64,000 nucleotides of DNA from Neostapfia colusana. Lineage: Eukaryota; Streptophyta; Magnoliopsida; Poales; Poaceae. The stretch covers positions 77,025,683 to 77,089,682 of the forward strand of contig JASWHV010000001.1 in the NCBI GenBank assembly GCA_030760725.1. The letters run 5' to 3'. Under the pieces are notes generated by a model. The model saw nothing but the letters and a program-made list of their open reading frames with translations. It did not search any database and was not told the DNA's origin. Made by a program: the position numbers and the translations under genes. Shown in pieces: positions 44,340 to 56,781 of the stretch (position 1 is the stretch's first letter; each line of letters opens with the position of its first letter).

Positions 44340-47300
44340 TGTGAGGAGCCACGCCCGGGAATCGCAGTGGGTGGTGCCGTACGATGCGGCACCCAACAGC
44401 ATGCACGAAAAGAGACGTAAGAACATAACGAAACCATTTTGTTACTCAACATAAGATCTTTTACAGCATAAGTACACACGCAGCGGAAATTAAAAACTAG
44501 CTGGACAATCTAATCACTCTCGACCCTGACTACGCCGAAGAGAAGTCATTCAGCCCGTGAACGCTTCCTACTAGCTTCACCAAAGAAAGGCAGCGGCTAG
44601 GTTTCCGGAAAGTGGAACGAACCGTGAGGTTCATCGTCTCACCGAACAACCCTCTTCATAGCAGGCACCCTGCTACCTACAAAAACAACTCAGAAGCAAC
44701 TGTGAGCACTAAGGCTCAGCAAGACTTAACCGTCAATCCTAAACATGTAACTCTACATGCGAGGGTAGTAAGACAATAGGAACATGTATTTGGAAAAATG
44801 AAGCTTGACTAAACTTGATCCTTATATTCAGATTCTTATAGCCTTATTTTAGTGGTCCTCGCGCCTCACAACACCAGAAGTCCACAATCAAACAAGAAAC
44901 GCTTATCCCTATGTTGCTAGCCTAAGGTGGAATATAAATTTAGTTGGCTCTATATCTACTTCAGTCAAGTTTCCAATACAGTGATTAATCCTCAAACAGC
45001 AAGTTAAGAGACTTAGTTCCTCTTCTTACTACGTCACGGCGCAGTGGACAAGTATGCTCAATCCTCTTCCGCGAGCGACGCTGATTCGAATCAATAACAA
45101 CCCGGAATACACGACACATACACCCACCTTGAAAGACTCTCTCAAGAGCTCTTTCTTACGTTGTATGCAGCAACCTTTCACACGACACCCCGACATAGAA
45201 AAACGTTTCGCGCCGAGCAGGATGGTCATCTACGCGGACACGTCGAAGTTGCCCGCTAAAGGATTTACACCTCCGGCCTTCTCAACGCTATTCCCACGCG
45301 AAAGATGAGTTCCTATATCTTGGTCCATCGAATTACATCGGGTTCATGGTCCCATACCCCACTATATATCCGGTACAGATCAATCTTGTCCAGCAGGGCC
45401 GCATACATACAGTCCTTAACCGACACGGACGGTGCTACAACCAACCTCCACATTTGCCATACCATCCCGGTCCAGGCCAAATGTGGTCTCAAGCATTGTC
45501 ACACACAACGCAGGTCGAGACCAACCTTGAGCGCTCCATCCTACAGGAACATCCCTGTCCCCATCTCATTTTCATGAGGGTGCTCTTATCATTAACCTCT
45601 CGCGAGTAACTCTATTACTCGAACTTTCTCGCGAGTAGCTTTTTACTACTCGACTTCTACCGAGCTAGCTACAACATGAGCCTAGCATCTAAGACGAGGC
45701 AAAGCCTACACTAAACCTTCTACTCAGGGATGTAATAGCCATGCAAGTGGGTTTCAAACATCCTAGACATAATGCACAAAATCAAGTATAATAACCATGA
45801 GGTGAAGTAAAGCAAAATTTAAAACGGTAATGATATGCACACCGGGGCTTGCCTTGCTAACGGTTTTGTTAGAAGCTAGGAGTTAGTCTTCCTCCAGAGA
45901 ATCCGCCGAACTCGTCACGAGATGGAGATCCTCGCTGCAGAGTCGAGTCCTCGTCGAACGTCGACGTCACGTGCTATTAAGATGATTTATGCACATGTAT
46001 TCAAAAGCAATTTAGAAAATGATTCAAAACTGTTGTACCAGTTAACTCACACATAAGATAGATAAACAACAGCAAGGTTTCTGTTGTTGGATCTAAACCT
46101 TAGAGATGATGAAGGCTAGGTGAAAAGGAGATACTAATAATCACCATGTGATTAAGTGCATTATATGAACACATAAACCTAAAAGATGGTAGCTCAAGTT
46201 TCAGAGGTCCAACGAAGCTGAGAATTTAACCACACCTTCTATGGAAACTATTAAGACAGTGTGCAAAAATTGAGCTCATGAAATGGCTCAAGGTGATCAC
46301 AATAATTCCTTATGTGATTTTCACTAATCTGCCTTACCCCCTAGGTATTAAGATTTCCTATGCTGCAACGTAGACTTTTTGTGAAGTACAAAACTTCCTG
46401 AGTCCATAGGAATTAGTTTTACCATTTTCCAGTTTCCTACATGGAGATATGGATTTTACAAAGAATGGGGGAAGGCTTAAATTGTCTCTGTTTATTTTCT
46501 TATTTTTCAGAGACATAAGGAATGAACACATCATTTGACCAAGCAAATGGGGTCCAATGCCTCTAAAATTTTTACTTGAATTCAAGGAATTTTGTAAGAA
46601 TATCCTGTCCAAATTTGGGAATTTTCCAATAAACAGAACTCCTGTAAAAATTCCTACAAATTTTCTTTGAATGAATTAATGAGCCAAATCCAGGGATTTT
46701 CATAAACATTGGGCTGCATACCTGGATAGTACTCTTTGACAGGAATCCAACAAAATTTGTTTCACAATTTTGGACACTCCTACACAAAGTTATGGCTCTC
46801 CAAAGTTTGAACTAAACTGGGAAAATCTGGAAAATGTTTAAATGCCGACAGTGGGTCCCACTAGTCATCCCTAACCTTCAGCCTTGCGCCAAACAGAGCA
46901 GTGGCGGCTCCCTCCAGCGAGGTCGCCGGAAAGGCACTTCCCAGCCACCTCCGGACACCCTGCTGGCCGCCCCCCATTTTCCCCACGCTGAACACGTTTG
47001 TGAGGTCTCCGGCGGCTGAAACTCGCCGGAAAACAGGGCGCACCGGCAACAGCAAACCCTAGGGCTCCGGCGAGGTCGTGCACGGTGAATTCTCCACCAA
47101 ATAGTCGGTTCTTGGGCTCTAAAGCATCAGGGAATCATGTAGAAGACCGACATGAGGTCTATACAAGCCGGGAAGAGCTCCAAACTTATCGGCACCGTGC
47201 GCCGATATGGTCCAGCGCTATACCCTCGAAAAGAACTCGGATTCCTCGCTCTACACTCAATTTCTTGGTCTAAAATCGATGGAGGAGGTGTGCTAGGCAG

Positions 47301-48504
47301 TTAACATCCTATGTGTGAAGTTTGAAACCCAACAAACACGATTTGAGGACGAATTTTACAATTCCTTACCTCAAGGTCAGTTTCTGCCGCCCGGGAGAAA
47401 AACTTGAAATTCTCCCTCGGTGTTCAATGGCTAGGGCTGAGCTTCGGAGGTGAGCAACTAGACTTGTAGGTGCACCTATGGGGTGGCTTTCTTGAGCGTG
47501 ATCACTCCTGGTTTGGGCTGTCCACGGTGATCAGTTTCGGTTCCTTATGTTTGAACTCGGGAGCAGCAGCAATCAAGCCGTTTCTAGGCGCCAGTGAGCT
47601 CGGGACGGCGGTGGAAAGGTGCTAGCCGGCTAGACAACTCGTGGGCGAAGCTTTTAGCTGTGGAAGGCGTGAGCAACCGAGCTACCGCGGCTGTGGTTAT
47701 CAGGAGAAAACAGAGCGGCGGGTTCTGCTCGGGAGGAAAACAGCGAGCGAGCGCTCGTTCTGGGAGAAAGCAAAACGGCTTGCTGCACTCAGGGGCATGT
47801 CGATCAGGCCGGCAACCGATCATGCAAGAAGGAGCTGGCCTCGGAGAGTCATCAGCTGTCACCGGCCGACAGGATGTGACGAACGCGTGCTGTCCGAGCA
47901 AAACAGAGAAGACATCGTGTTAAGGTCTACTGACATGTGGGCCCCAATTCTCCCCTCCTATCACCCAATTCCGTTTAAAATAACAAACGAGCTCCGAATT
48001 TGATCAAACTTGGAGGATAGGTCAAAAGAATTATGAGGAACTCAAATCTGAAATCAGATTTTGAAATTGATTTTGTTTGGTTCAAAATTCAAATTTAAGT
48101 TTGAATTTGAATGTGCCCTCATTTAATCCTCGGAATAAATAGTATATGAGCTCCAAAATTATTCCAATTTGGACCAGAAGCTCCTTAATACCTGGAATTT
48201 GTATTGGTGAATTAATTTGCAAGTATTTGGCAATCTGAATATGAATCCTTTTAAAAGGATCAAAATTGTGTTTAAATTTCCTCAACTCTCCTCATAGAGA
48301 AGGTGCACATGAGTTAGAGTTTTTGGGAGTGTAATTCTTTCCCCTAGGTTAACATGTGCTGAGCATGGGCTAGAGAAATTTTTTAACTCCGTCACATGTC
48401 CATATTTGTGTTCATCATTTCATGTGACACATCTATAGTCTTTTATCACCTTAACTTTGTTTCATAAGTTGACATCAAACTTTACAAAAGTTAGGGCTGT
48501 TACA
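44340..48504 (-). repeat. Element B 3' LTR (left copy), 4165 bp
   Basis: TGTGAGGAGCC at 44340 to GGGCTGTTACA at 48504, aligned throughout with both LTRs of A and with 54760-56781. It has CTCGCGAG at 45599 and 45628 and the paired modules near 46405-46455 and 46742-46795. The segment from about 47530 to 47960 (AGCAGCAATCAAGCCG to GTGGGCCCC) differs strongly from A, pointing to a subfamily difference in U3. Open frames there (47584-47923) lack protein features. Confidence 0.92.
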
Positions 48505-48520
48505 TTTCTCCCCCCTTAAA
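48505..48520 (-). promoter_or_regulatory. Polypurine tract of element B
   Basis: TTTAAGGGGGGAG on the minus strand directly precedes the LTR. It is the same as in A but with a shorter G run (six). Confidence 0.8.
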
Positions 48521-48566
48521 AAAATCTCGTCCCAAGATTATAAAAATAAAGAAGAAGGGAGAATGA

Positions 48567-49335
48567 CTACTGGACATATGGTACAAACAAGTCTGGAAAA
48601 TTTAGACGGAGAAATTCCTCGCTTTCCCACGTGGCTTCATCAGCGGTGTGGTTGCTCCACAAGACTTTGTAAAATCGCAACGTCCGATTTCTTGTGGCGC
48701 GAGTCTTCTCGTCGATAATCTGTATCGGATACTACGAATAAGTGAGATCCGGTTGAAGATCCTCAATGTTCTCCATATGAACCGCGTCTGGGTACTTAAG
48801 ACATTTCCGCAGTTGACAGACGTGGAAAACATTGTGAATACCCGAAAGTGACGTCGGTCTCCAGACGATAGGCCACGGGTCCGCATATCTCAATGACAGA
48901 AAACGGCCCGATGAATCGGGGAGCAAGCTTTCCCTTCACTCCGAACCGATGAACCCCTTTCATCGGAGAGACACAAAGATAAACGTGGTCCCCGATGTCG
49001 AAGTGAAGAGGTTGACGTCTTTTGTCTGCATAAATCTTCTGCAGAGATTGAGCAGCCTTTAAATTGGCTTGAATCACTCACACTCGTTCCTCGGCTTCAT
49101 TCACAAGATCGATCCCGTAGACCACTCTCTCGCCGGACTCACACCAATTCAGTGGTGTGCGGCACTTCCGGCCATAAAGAGCTTCATACGGGGCCATTTT
49201 GATGCTGGATTGATAACCGTTATTATATGAGAATTCTGCTAATGGTAGAAGGTCATCCCAATTCTTTGCCCGTAGCATATCATCCAAAATCTGATTTATC
49301 CTCTCCGTTTGACCATCAGTTTGCGGATGATATGC
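48567..49335 (-). pseudogene. Element B integrase C-part and chromodomain
   Basis: This corresponds to A 12046-12948. It starts after TAA at 49336-49338 (A has TCA). The Glu motif is kept (QTDGQTERINQ). An 18-bp in-frame deletion removes CVINHG near 49266, TGA at 49078-49080 replaces CGA, and a frameshift near 48857 changes frame. TAG at 48732-48734 replaces a Glu codon. Past that, the chromodomain end (FYKVLW, DEATWESEEF) is still readable to TAG at 48567-48569. It is non-functional. Confidence 0.88.
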
Positions 49336-50274
49336 TTAACTCCGAATTAACTTGGTTCCCAAGGAAGCATGCAGTTGCTCCCAAAATCTGGATACGAATA
49401 ACGCACCTCTATCAGAAACGATGGTGCGGGGAACCCCGTGTAAACACATGATTCTCAAGATGAACAGCTCCGCATACTTCTTTGCCACATATTTGGTATG
49501 GACTGGAATAAAATGAGCTGTCTTGGTCAAACGATCGACAATTACCCAAATAGAATCATGCTTGTTGCTGGTCATGGGTAAACCGACGATGAAGTCCATA
49601 CTTATGTCTTCCCACTTCCATTCTGGAACCTTCAGCGGTTGAAGTGGTCCGGCTTTCCGGATATGGTCGGCTTCAACCCACCAACACGTATCACACTCAG
49701 ATACGTATTTTGCAATCTCCCTTTTCATCCGTGTCCACCAGAACTTAGATTTTATGTCTTGGTACATCTTATTGCTTCCTGGATGAATGGAGTACTTGGA
49801 TAAATGCGCTTCATCCAATATCTTCCTCCGCAATTTCATATTCCGGGGTACAACTATGCGGTTGTTAAACCATAGAGTACCCTCTTCATCCTTGCGGAAC
49901 ATCTTCAATTCACCGCTGTCCACTCTCCTCCGGATGTGAGACATACCTCTGTCTCTGTTCTGAGCCTCTACAATCTCATCTCGGATTGTAGGAATAAGAC
50001 CGAGGTTGAACAGCGATCCATAGGGAACTAAGCGCAGGCTTGGTTCTCCTTCTTCATGTGCAGCCATGGCTAAATGGTGAACGTGGGCTTTCCAGCTAAG
50101 TGCGTCGGCAACCACATTCGCTTTGCCTGGATGGTAATGAATTTCAAGTTCATAGTCCTTGATCAATTCTAGCCATCTTCGCTGCCTCATATTCAGTTCT
50201 TTATGTGTGAAGATGTACTTCAAGCTTTTGTGGTCAGTGTAGAGATGTACTAGATTGCCTAGTAGATAATGCAA
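49336..50274 (-). pseudogene. Element B RNase H end and integrase N-part
   Basis: This segment of 312 residues continues from a frameshift near 50270. It has LYTDHKSLKYIFTHKEL, VADALSWKAH (Arg to Trp compared with A), the HHCC finger (SIHPGSNK to SECDTCWWVE), ISMDFIVGLP, and the second Asp VSDRGALF, ending at the TAA at 49336. It matches A closely, so the stops and frameshifts, not domain loss, are what inactivate it. Confidence 0.9.
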
Positions 50275-51275
50275 CTCATTTTCAATGCTAGGACCACTGC
50301 AGCTAGTTCAAGGTCGTGCGTCGGATAATTCTGCTCATGACCCCTGAGTTGTTGGGATCCATACGCGACCACACGTCCTTCTTGCATCAACACACAACCC
50401 AAACCAATGCCGGATGCATCACAATAAACATCAAAAGGCTTCGTGGTGTCCGGCTTGGCCAAAACTAGAGCTGTAGTGAGATAATTCACTAAAGTTTGAA
50501 AAGCTTGTTCGCATGAATTGCTCCAATCATACTTGGCGATTTTCTTCAACAGCTCCGTCATAGGTTTAGCGACTTTGGAGAAGTTTGGAATGAATCTCCG
50601 GTAATAACCAGCTAAACCTAGGAAACTCCTCACCTCATGAACAGATGTTGGAGATTTCCAATTCAGCACTTGCTCAATTTTACTTGGGTCCACAGCGATG
50701 CCTTCCGCTGAAATAATATGCCCAAGAAACGGCACTTTGCTGATCCAAAACTCACATTTACTGAACTTTGCATAAAGCTTGTGATCTCTCAAGTGTTGGA
50801 GTACAATACGCAAATGTTCAGCATGTTCTTCTTCTGACTTTGAATAGACCAAGATGTCATCGATGAAAACCACGACGAACTTGTCTAACTCCGGCATGAA
50901 CACAGAGTTCATGAGATACATAAAATGAGCCAGAGCATTGGTCAACCCAAAAGACATGACAAGATATTCATAAAGACCATATCTTGTCGAGAACACCATC
51001 TTAGGTACGTCTTCTGCCCGGATTTTTATCTGGTGATACCCGGACCGATGATCCATCTTGGAAAATACCTTGGCACCCACTAGTTGATCGAACAAAATAT
51101 CGATGCGTGATAGTGGATACTTATTCTTGATAGTGACAGCATTCAGTGGACGATAATCTACACACAGTCTCAAAGTTTCGTCCTTCTTCTTCACGAAGAA
51201 TGCGGAACAGCACCAGGGTGATGAACTTGGGCGTATAAAACCATTGTCCATGAGGTCATTCAGCTGCTCCTTCAA
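50259..51275 (-). pseudogene. Element B reverse transcriptase and RNase H start
   Basis: 338 residues. RT from LKEQLNDLMDNGFIRPS through CVDYRPLN, MDHRSGYHQI and VVFIDDILVYSK (catalytic Asp pair intact), the thumb SFLGLAGYYRRFIPNFS, and the RNase H start YCDASGIGLGCVLMQEG. A TAA at 51276-51278 precedes it (Glu GAA in A). A small deletion near 50270 shifts the frame after AVVLALKM. Confidence 0.92.
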
Positions 51276-51308
51276 TTACGCTAGCTCCTTCGGTGCCATT
51301 TTGTATGG

Positions 51309-52217
51309 TCACCGAGAAATAGGTGTTGTTCCCGGTGCTAGTTCAATCTTGAACTCTACATCACGTTTGGGCGGCATGGCCGGCAAGTCTTCGGGAAACA
51401 CATCTGGATATTCACATACCACTGGAATATCCTCAAGCTTAGGAGCTTCAATCTGATGCACTGCTGCAACACGTTGTGATGGATCCACAAGATTCAATGT
51501 GTTGCAACCATGTATTGGGGAATTCAGTTGGACTGTCCGAGAGCTGATATCAAAGATAGCAACATAATGTGTCAACCATGACATCTCCAAGATAATATCA
51601 ATCCTTTGGCCTTTGAGTATGATAAGGCTCGCAGGATAGAAGTTTCCGCCCAAACATAAAGGTGCCCGAGAGACCATTTCATCAGTTGATATCTTGCCTC
51701 CCTGTGAGCTGATATGAAACGGATGCTTAACTATGCTAAATGGAAGATTATTCTTCAGCACATAGTCTCTGCTAATAAAATTGTGGGTGGCCCCGGAATC
51801 AAACAAAATAAAAGTGGGCTGTTCATGTAACGTGAACATGCCCGCTAAAACTGGTTCGCCTTTAGCAATGTCCTCAATAGCAGTGTAATTAACCCTGCCA
51901 GCTTTTGAAAGATTCTTCTTTGAAGGTTCACGGTGCTGATCTGAGCATTGATGAGACAACACATAAGTGTGGCTCTGTTCAGCTCCATGACGGTTTCGTG
52001 CAGCAGAAATCCTCAGCTCTCTACTAACACGAGGTGGAGATAATTCATGCGTAGCTGGTTGCGGTAGGGTTGCACGAATAATTTCTGTCCGCCTGCTGTT
52101 GAGGTGGAGGCTCATAAGTGAACAACTCCAGCCGTGGTTGTGAGAGTTGCACCGTAGGCTGAATTTGTTGCCTAACTGGCGAGTAATACCGCACTCAATA
52201 GTTCGGATGAACCTCAA
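51309..52217 (-). pseudogene. Element B gag linker and protease
   Basis: Readable from the linker (EIIRATLPQPATHELSPPRV) through the region where a zinc knuckle is expected but absent (SHQCSDQHREPSKKN). Protease follows (ILFDSGATHNFISRDY) and the RT lead-in (EYPDVFPEDLPAMPP), to TGA at 51309-51311, where A has CGA. The first about 45 residues are out of frame because of an extra base near 52090, which restores the frame lost near 52310. Confidence 0.9.
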
Positions 52218-52295
52218 TATCGTTGTCTAGCGGTATACTTCTTTTCAGCTCCGCTTCACAACGAAGATGCATGTCTTCCTTAATAATAGCGGCAT

Positions 52296-52964
52296 TTACC
52301 AACTCATTGCAATACCGTTATTGAACAAGGTCACTTGTTCCTTAAGTTCGACATTCAAACCTCGGAAGAAATACTCACACTTCAATGCTTCCGAGTCTAC
52401 CATATGAGTGGCGTATTGAATCAAGTCTTCAAACTCTTTGAAGTACTCGTACGCACTCCTTTCCCCTTGCTTTAGCTCCAGAAAATCTTGATACTTTGTT
52501 CGAAGAATTTCCGAACAAACGTGACGTGCCTGGAAAACATTTCGGAATTCATCCCACGTCACTTGATGACCTTCAGGAAGAGTAGTGATGTACTCCGCCC
52601 ACCAAGCTCCAGCGGCTCCGTGGAGTTGTTGAGCAGCAAATAGAGTCTTCTGATATTCATCGCACTCAAGCATATCAAACTTGGCTTCAATACATTGGAG
52701 CCAATGAGCCGACTCCAACGGTTCTTTCGCTTCTGAGAAAACCGGTGGTTGTCTTGCTTTGAAATCCAGATAAGAGCTTGGCGGGGGATTTTGCTGTAGT
52801 GTCTCCTGTCGTATGCTTTGTCGCACCAACAGATCCAAAGACTCAGCCATCTTTGCCAAGATTTCCGCCAATCCGGTTGATGATATCGGCACTTCTTATC
52901 ATGGCGAATTACTTCCGCCGTGACTCGACTCGTCAACCTCACTCCTGGTATGAGCATGATCCAT
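52296..52964 (-). pseudogene. Element B gag N-part
   Basis: ATG at 52964-52962 is the counterpart of the A start. Two adjacent stops, TGA 52899-52901 and TAA 52896-52898, replace CGA and CAA of A, both C-to-T. The open part then runs from STGLAEILAKMAESLDLL through VRQSIRQETL, SAHWLQCIEAKFDMLECDEY and LHGAAGAWWAEY to LFNNGI, where one missing base near 52310 shifts the frame. Confidence 0.9.
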
Positions 52965-54744
52965 GCTGCAAGAGTTAGCAATTTACGGTTAAAATTCAAA
53001 GTTTAAACTCTACTTGAATCCAAAATCATAACCGTAAAAGCATCACATAGACATTGCAGCACTACACAATCTAACCATGGTTTTGACAATTTCGAAATCT
53101 ATCAAACGTGAGCAAGTTTGTCCAAACCCTTAACTCCAATAGTAGGCAAAACTGAAAAATAACTCAAGAATATGTTATGGATCTTAGAGAAGTCTAAAAC
53201 ATCCCTGTGCACAACAAGTCCTAAGTTACATAGGCAATAAGCACTACTCTGTTCAGAATGACCAATAGGTCGTAATCCCAGAATTTGAATATGAAAATTG
53301 CAATTTCATGTCTCAAGTTTCATATCAAAGTTATAGTTAACTTCAATATATTTCCAACGAGTATTGATTTGCCTTCATATCAGTTCTGGATCAAAAGTTG
53401 TGTTATTTCAAAATTAATAGAAATCTGGAACAATTTTGACAGCACCTCCTTTGAAAGTGGCTGTTTTGTCTGCAAGATTTCATACAATTAAACTCCAAAT
53501 CTGGAGAAACTTTGAACTACAAAGTCATAGCACAATTCCTAAACTTTCCAACAGTGTCTTACTTGACCCTTAGAAATTGTTCTATAGAAAGTTATGGTCG
53601 AGATACAGAAATTTCCAGAGAGCAATTTGTGCCTGCCCTGTTTTTGGGCAGTTCACACTCCTCTGAGAATTTCATCAATTTGGACGGTGATTCTAATCTG
53701 GAGTTCTAAGGAAGAGTTGTAGAAGACTTCAATAAATTTCCAAAAATGTATCACTAACCTCCATTGGTTCAACCAAACAAAAGTTATGTCCTTTTCAACT
53801 TCAGCAAAATTCTGCCGAAAACAGGGGAGGTTATTCCTAAGTCTTTGTGAATAAATCTATACTCCCAATTGACTCTTAGTTCAATATAGGAGTTCACTAC
53901 CCCCTAATAGAATCCTAGACTCCAAATTTACCGTTTTTCTTTTCAAACCTTTTTTTGATGCAGTTCAAAACACATCACGGTACTACGTTTCCTCACCAAA
54001 TTAAAATCCTAACCGGATTTATACCGGCATATACGTTTCAAATGGTGTCACTAAAACGATCACTCATAAACGTTTTCTACACGACATGTTCTAACGTGGT
54101 TAAGGTACCTGCATGAAACCACACAATAGTGATGCACGCATTGGTTTATCATTTCAGGCAGGTCCATATCATAGTAAAAACATATGTCCCGTATAATTGC
54201 CATACGGGCCATCCTTGAGTCAAGCCACGTCTCAAGGTACATGATCGGGTTATTCACCACCCGACGGGGGCTCCACACCTTTGCAATAAAGCACACCGTT
54301 GGAACAGCGCTTTCGTATGCCTCATAGGACATGAAGAGTCCTAGAGAACACACTTCCTGTTACAAACCACATGATGGGGTCTCCTCTTGCCCCTGGGTTT
54401 GCGCACTGGAGGCTAGTGCCATTTATATGTCTCTAAGACATGAATAGTCTTAGAAAACATATTCCCTTCCCGTCCATTGCTGAACGGGACATCCCACACT
54501 ACTTTCCTCGTATGGGAGAGCTAACCGGAATTGATCCGCTTTCGGCGGCGTTCCTTACCATTCTTACCTCCATGTAGGTGCGTCGTTACAGAATTGAAAT
54601 ACTGAATGATAACACACTATTAGCTTGCCACCTTAAGCAACTATGCTAATAATACTCCTTATGTGGGCATACTATAGGTTCCTCACTCGTATACCTCTAA
54701 GTTTTCGAAATTATTCTCTTTTCATGCGTGCTATTCCCAATGCG
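52965..54744 (-). other. Element B untranslated leader
   Basis: About 1.8 kb, collinear with the element A leader, including the AAAGTTATAG..TTTCCAAC repeats near 53325-53360. No supported gene; short frames differ from those in A. Confidence 0.8.
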
Positions 54745-54756
54745 GCTCTGATACCA
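54745..54756 (-). promoter_or_regulatory. Primer binding site of element B, initiator-Met tRNA
   Basis: TGGTATCAGAGC on the minus strand, three bases from the LTR edge at 54760 (four in element A). Confidence 0.93.
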
Positions 54757-54759
54757 AGC

Positions 54760-56781
54760 TGGGAGGAGCCACGCCCGGGAATCGCAGTGGGTGGTGCCGT
54801 GCAATGCGGCACCCAACAGCATGCACGAAAAGAGACGTAAGAACATAACGAAACCATTTTGTTACTCAACATAAGATATTATGCAACATAAGTACACATG
54901 CATAGGAAATTAAAAACTATCTGGACAATCTAATCACTCTCGACCCAAACTACGCCGAAGAGAAGTCGTTCAGCCCGTGAATGCTTCCTACTAGCTTCAC
55001 CAAAGAAAGGCAGCGGCTAGGTTTCCGGCAAGTGGAACGAACCGTGAGGTTCATCGTCTCACAGAACAACCCTCTTCATAGCAAGCACCCAGCTACCTGC
55101 AAAAACAACTCAGAAGCAACCGTGAGCACTAAGGCTCAGCAAGACTTAACCGTCAATCCTAAACATGTATTTCTACATGCGAGGGTAGTAAGACAATAGG
55201 AACTTGTATTTGCAAAAATGAAGCTTGACTAAACTTGATCCTTATATTCAGATTCTTATAGCCATCATTTTAGTGGTCCTCACGCCTCACAACACCGGAA
55301 GTCCACAATCAAACAAGAAACGCTTATCCCGATGTTGCTATCCTAAGGCGGAATAGAAATTTAGTTGGCTCTATATCTACTTCAGTCAAGGTTCCAATAC
55401 AGTGATTAATCCACAAACAGCAAGTTAAGAGACTTAGTTCCTCTTCTTACTACGTCACGGCGCAGGGGGCAAGTATGCTCAATCCTCTTCCGTGAGCGAC
55501 GGTGATTCGAATCAATAACAACCTGGAATACACGACACATACACCAGCCTCGAAAGACTCTCTCAAGAGCTCTTTCTTACGTTGTATGCAGCAACCTTTC
55601 ACAGGACACCCCGACATAGAAAAACGTTTCGCGCCGAGCAGGATGGTCCTCTACGCAGACACGTCGAAGTTGCCCGCTAAAGGAATTAAACCTCCCACCT
55701 TCTCAACGCCATTCACACGCGAAAGATGATTTTCTATATCACGGTCCATCGAGTTACATCGGTTTCATGGGTCCCATACCCCACTATATATCCGGTACAA
55801 TTCAATCTTGTCCAGCAGGGCCGCATAAATACGGTCCTTAACCGACACGGACGTGGCTACAACCAACCTCCACATTTGCCTTACCATCCCGTTCCAGGCC
55901 AAATGTGGTCTCAAGCGTTGTCACACCCACCGCAGGTCGAGACCAACCTTGAGCGCTCCATCCTACAGGAACATCCCCGTCCCCATCTCATTTTCATGAG
56001 GGTGCTCTTATCATTAACCTCTCGCGAGTAACTCCATTACTCGAACTTTCTCGCGAGTAGCTTTTTACTACTCGACTTCTACCAAGCTAGCTACAACATT
56101 AGCCTAGCATCTACGACGAGGCAAAGCCTACACTAAACCTTCTACTCAGGGATGTAATAGCCATCCAAGTGGGTTTCAAACATCCTAGACATAATGCACA
56201 ATATCAAGTCTAATAACCATGAGGTGAAGTAAAGCAAAATTTAAAATGGTAACGATATTCAAACCGGGGCTTGCCTTGCTCAACGGTTTTGTTAGAAGCT
56301 AGGAGTTAGTCTTCCTCCGGAGAATCCGCCGAACTCGTCACGAGATGGAGATCCTCGAGGCAGAGTCAAGTCCTCGTCAAACGTCGACGTCACGTGCTAT
56401 TAAGATGATTTATGCACATGTATTCAAAAGCAATTTAGAAAATGATTCAAAACTGTTCTACCAGTTAACTCACACATAAGACAGATAAACAACAGCAAGG
56501 TTTCTGTTGTTGGATCTAAACCTTAGAGATGATGAAAGCTAGTTGAAAAGGAGATACTAATAATCACCATGTGATTAAGTCCATTATATGAACACTTAAA
56601 CCTAAAAGATGGTAGCTCAAGTTCCAGAGGTCCAACGAAGCTGAGAATTTAACCACAGCTTATATGGAAGCTATTTAGGCAGTGTGCAAAAATTGAGCTC
56701 ATGAAATGGCTCAAGGTGATCACAATAATTCCTTATGTGATTTTCACTAATCTGCCTTTACCCCTAGGTATTAAGCTTTCC
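54760..56781 (-). repeat. Element B 5' LTR, left half up to the C2 insertion
   Basis: It starts TGGGAGGAGCC, where the left copy has TGTGAGGAGCC, and follows the left copy to 56781 (ATTAAGCTTTCC). There it breaks at the start of C2. In the left copy the text continues TATGCTGC at about 46359. CTCGCGAG occurs at 56021 and 56050. Confidence 0.92.
56777..56781. repeat. Presumed left target site duplication of element C2
   Basis: TTTCC immediately precedes the LTR start TGACACGACC. The uninterrupted sister LTR reads TTTCC followed by TATGCTGC, so a second TTTCC is expected beyond the window. Confidence 0.6.
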
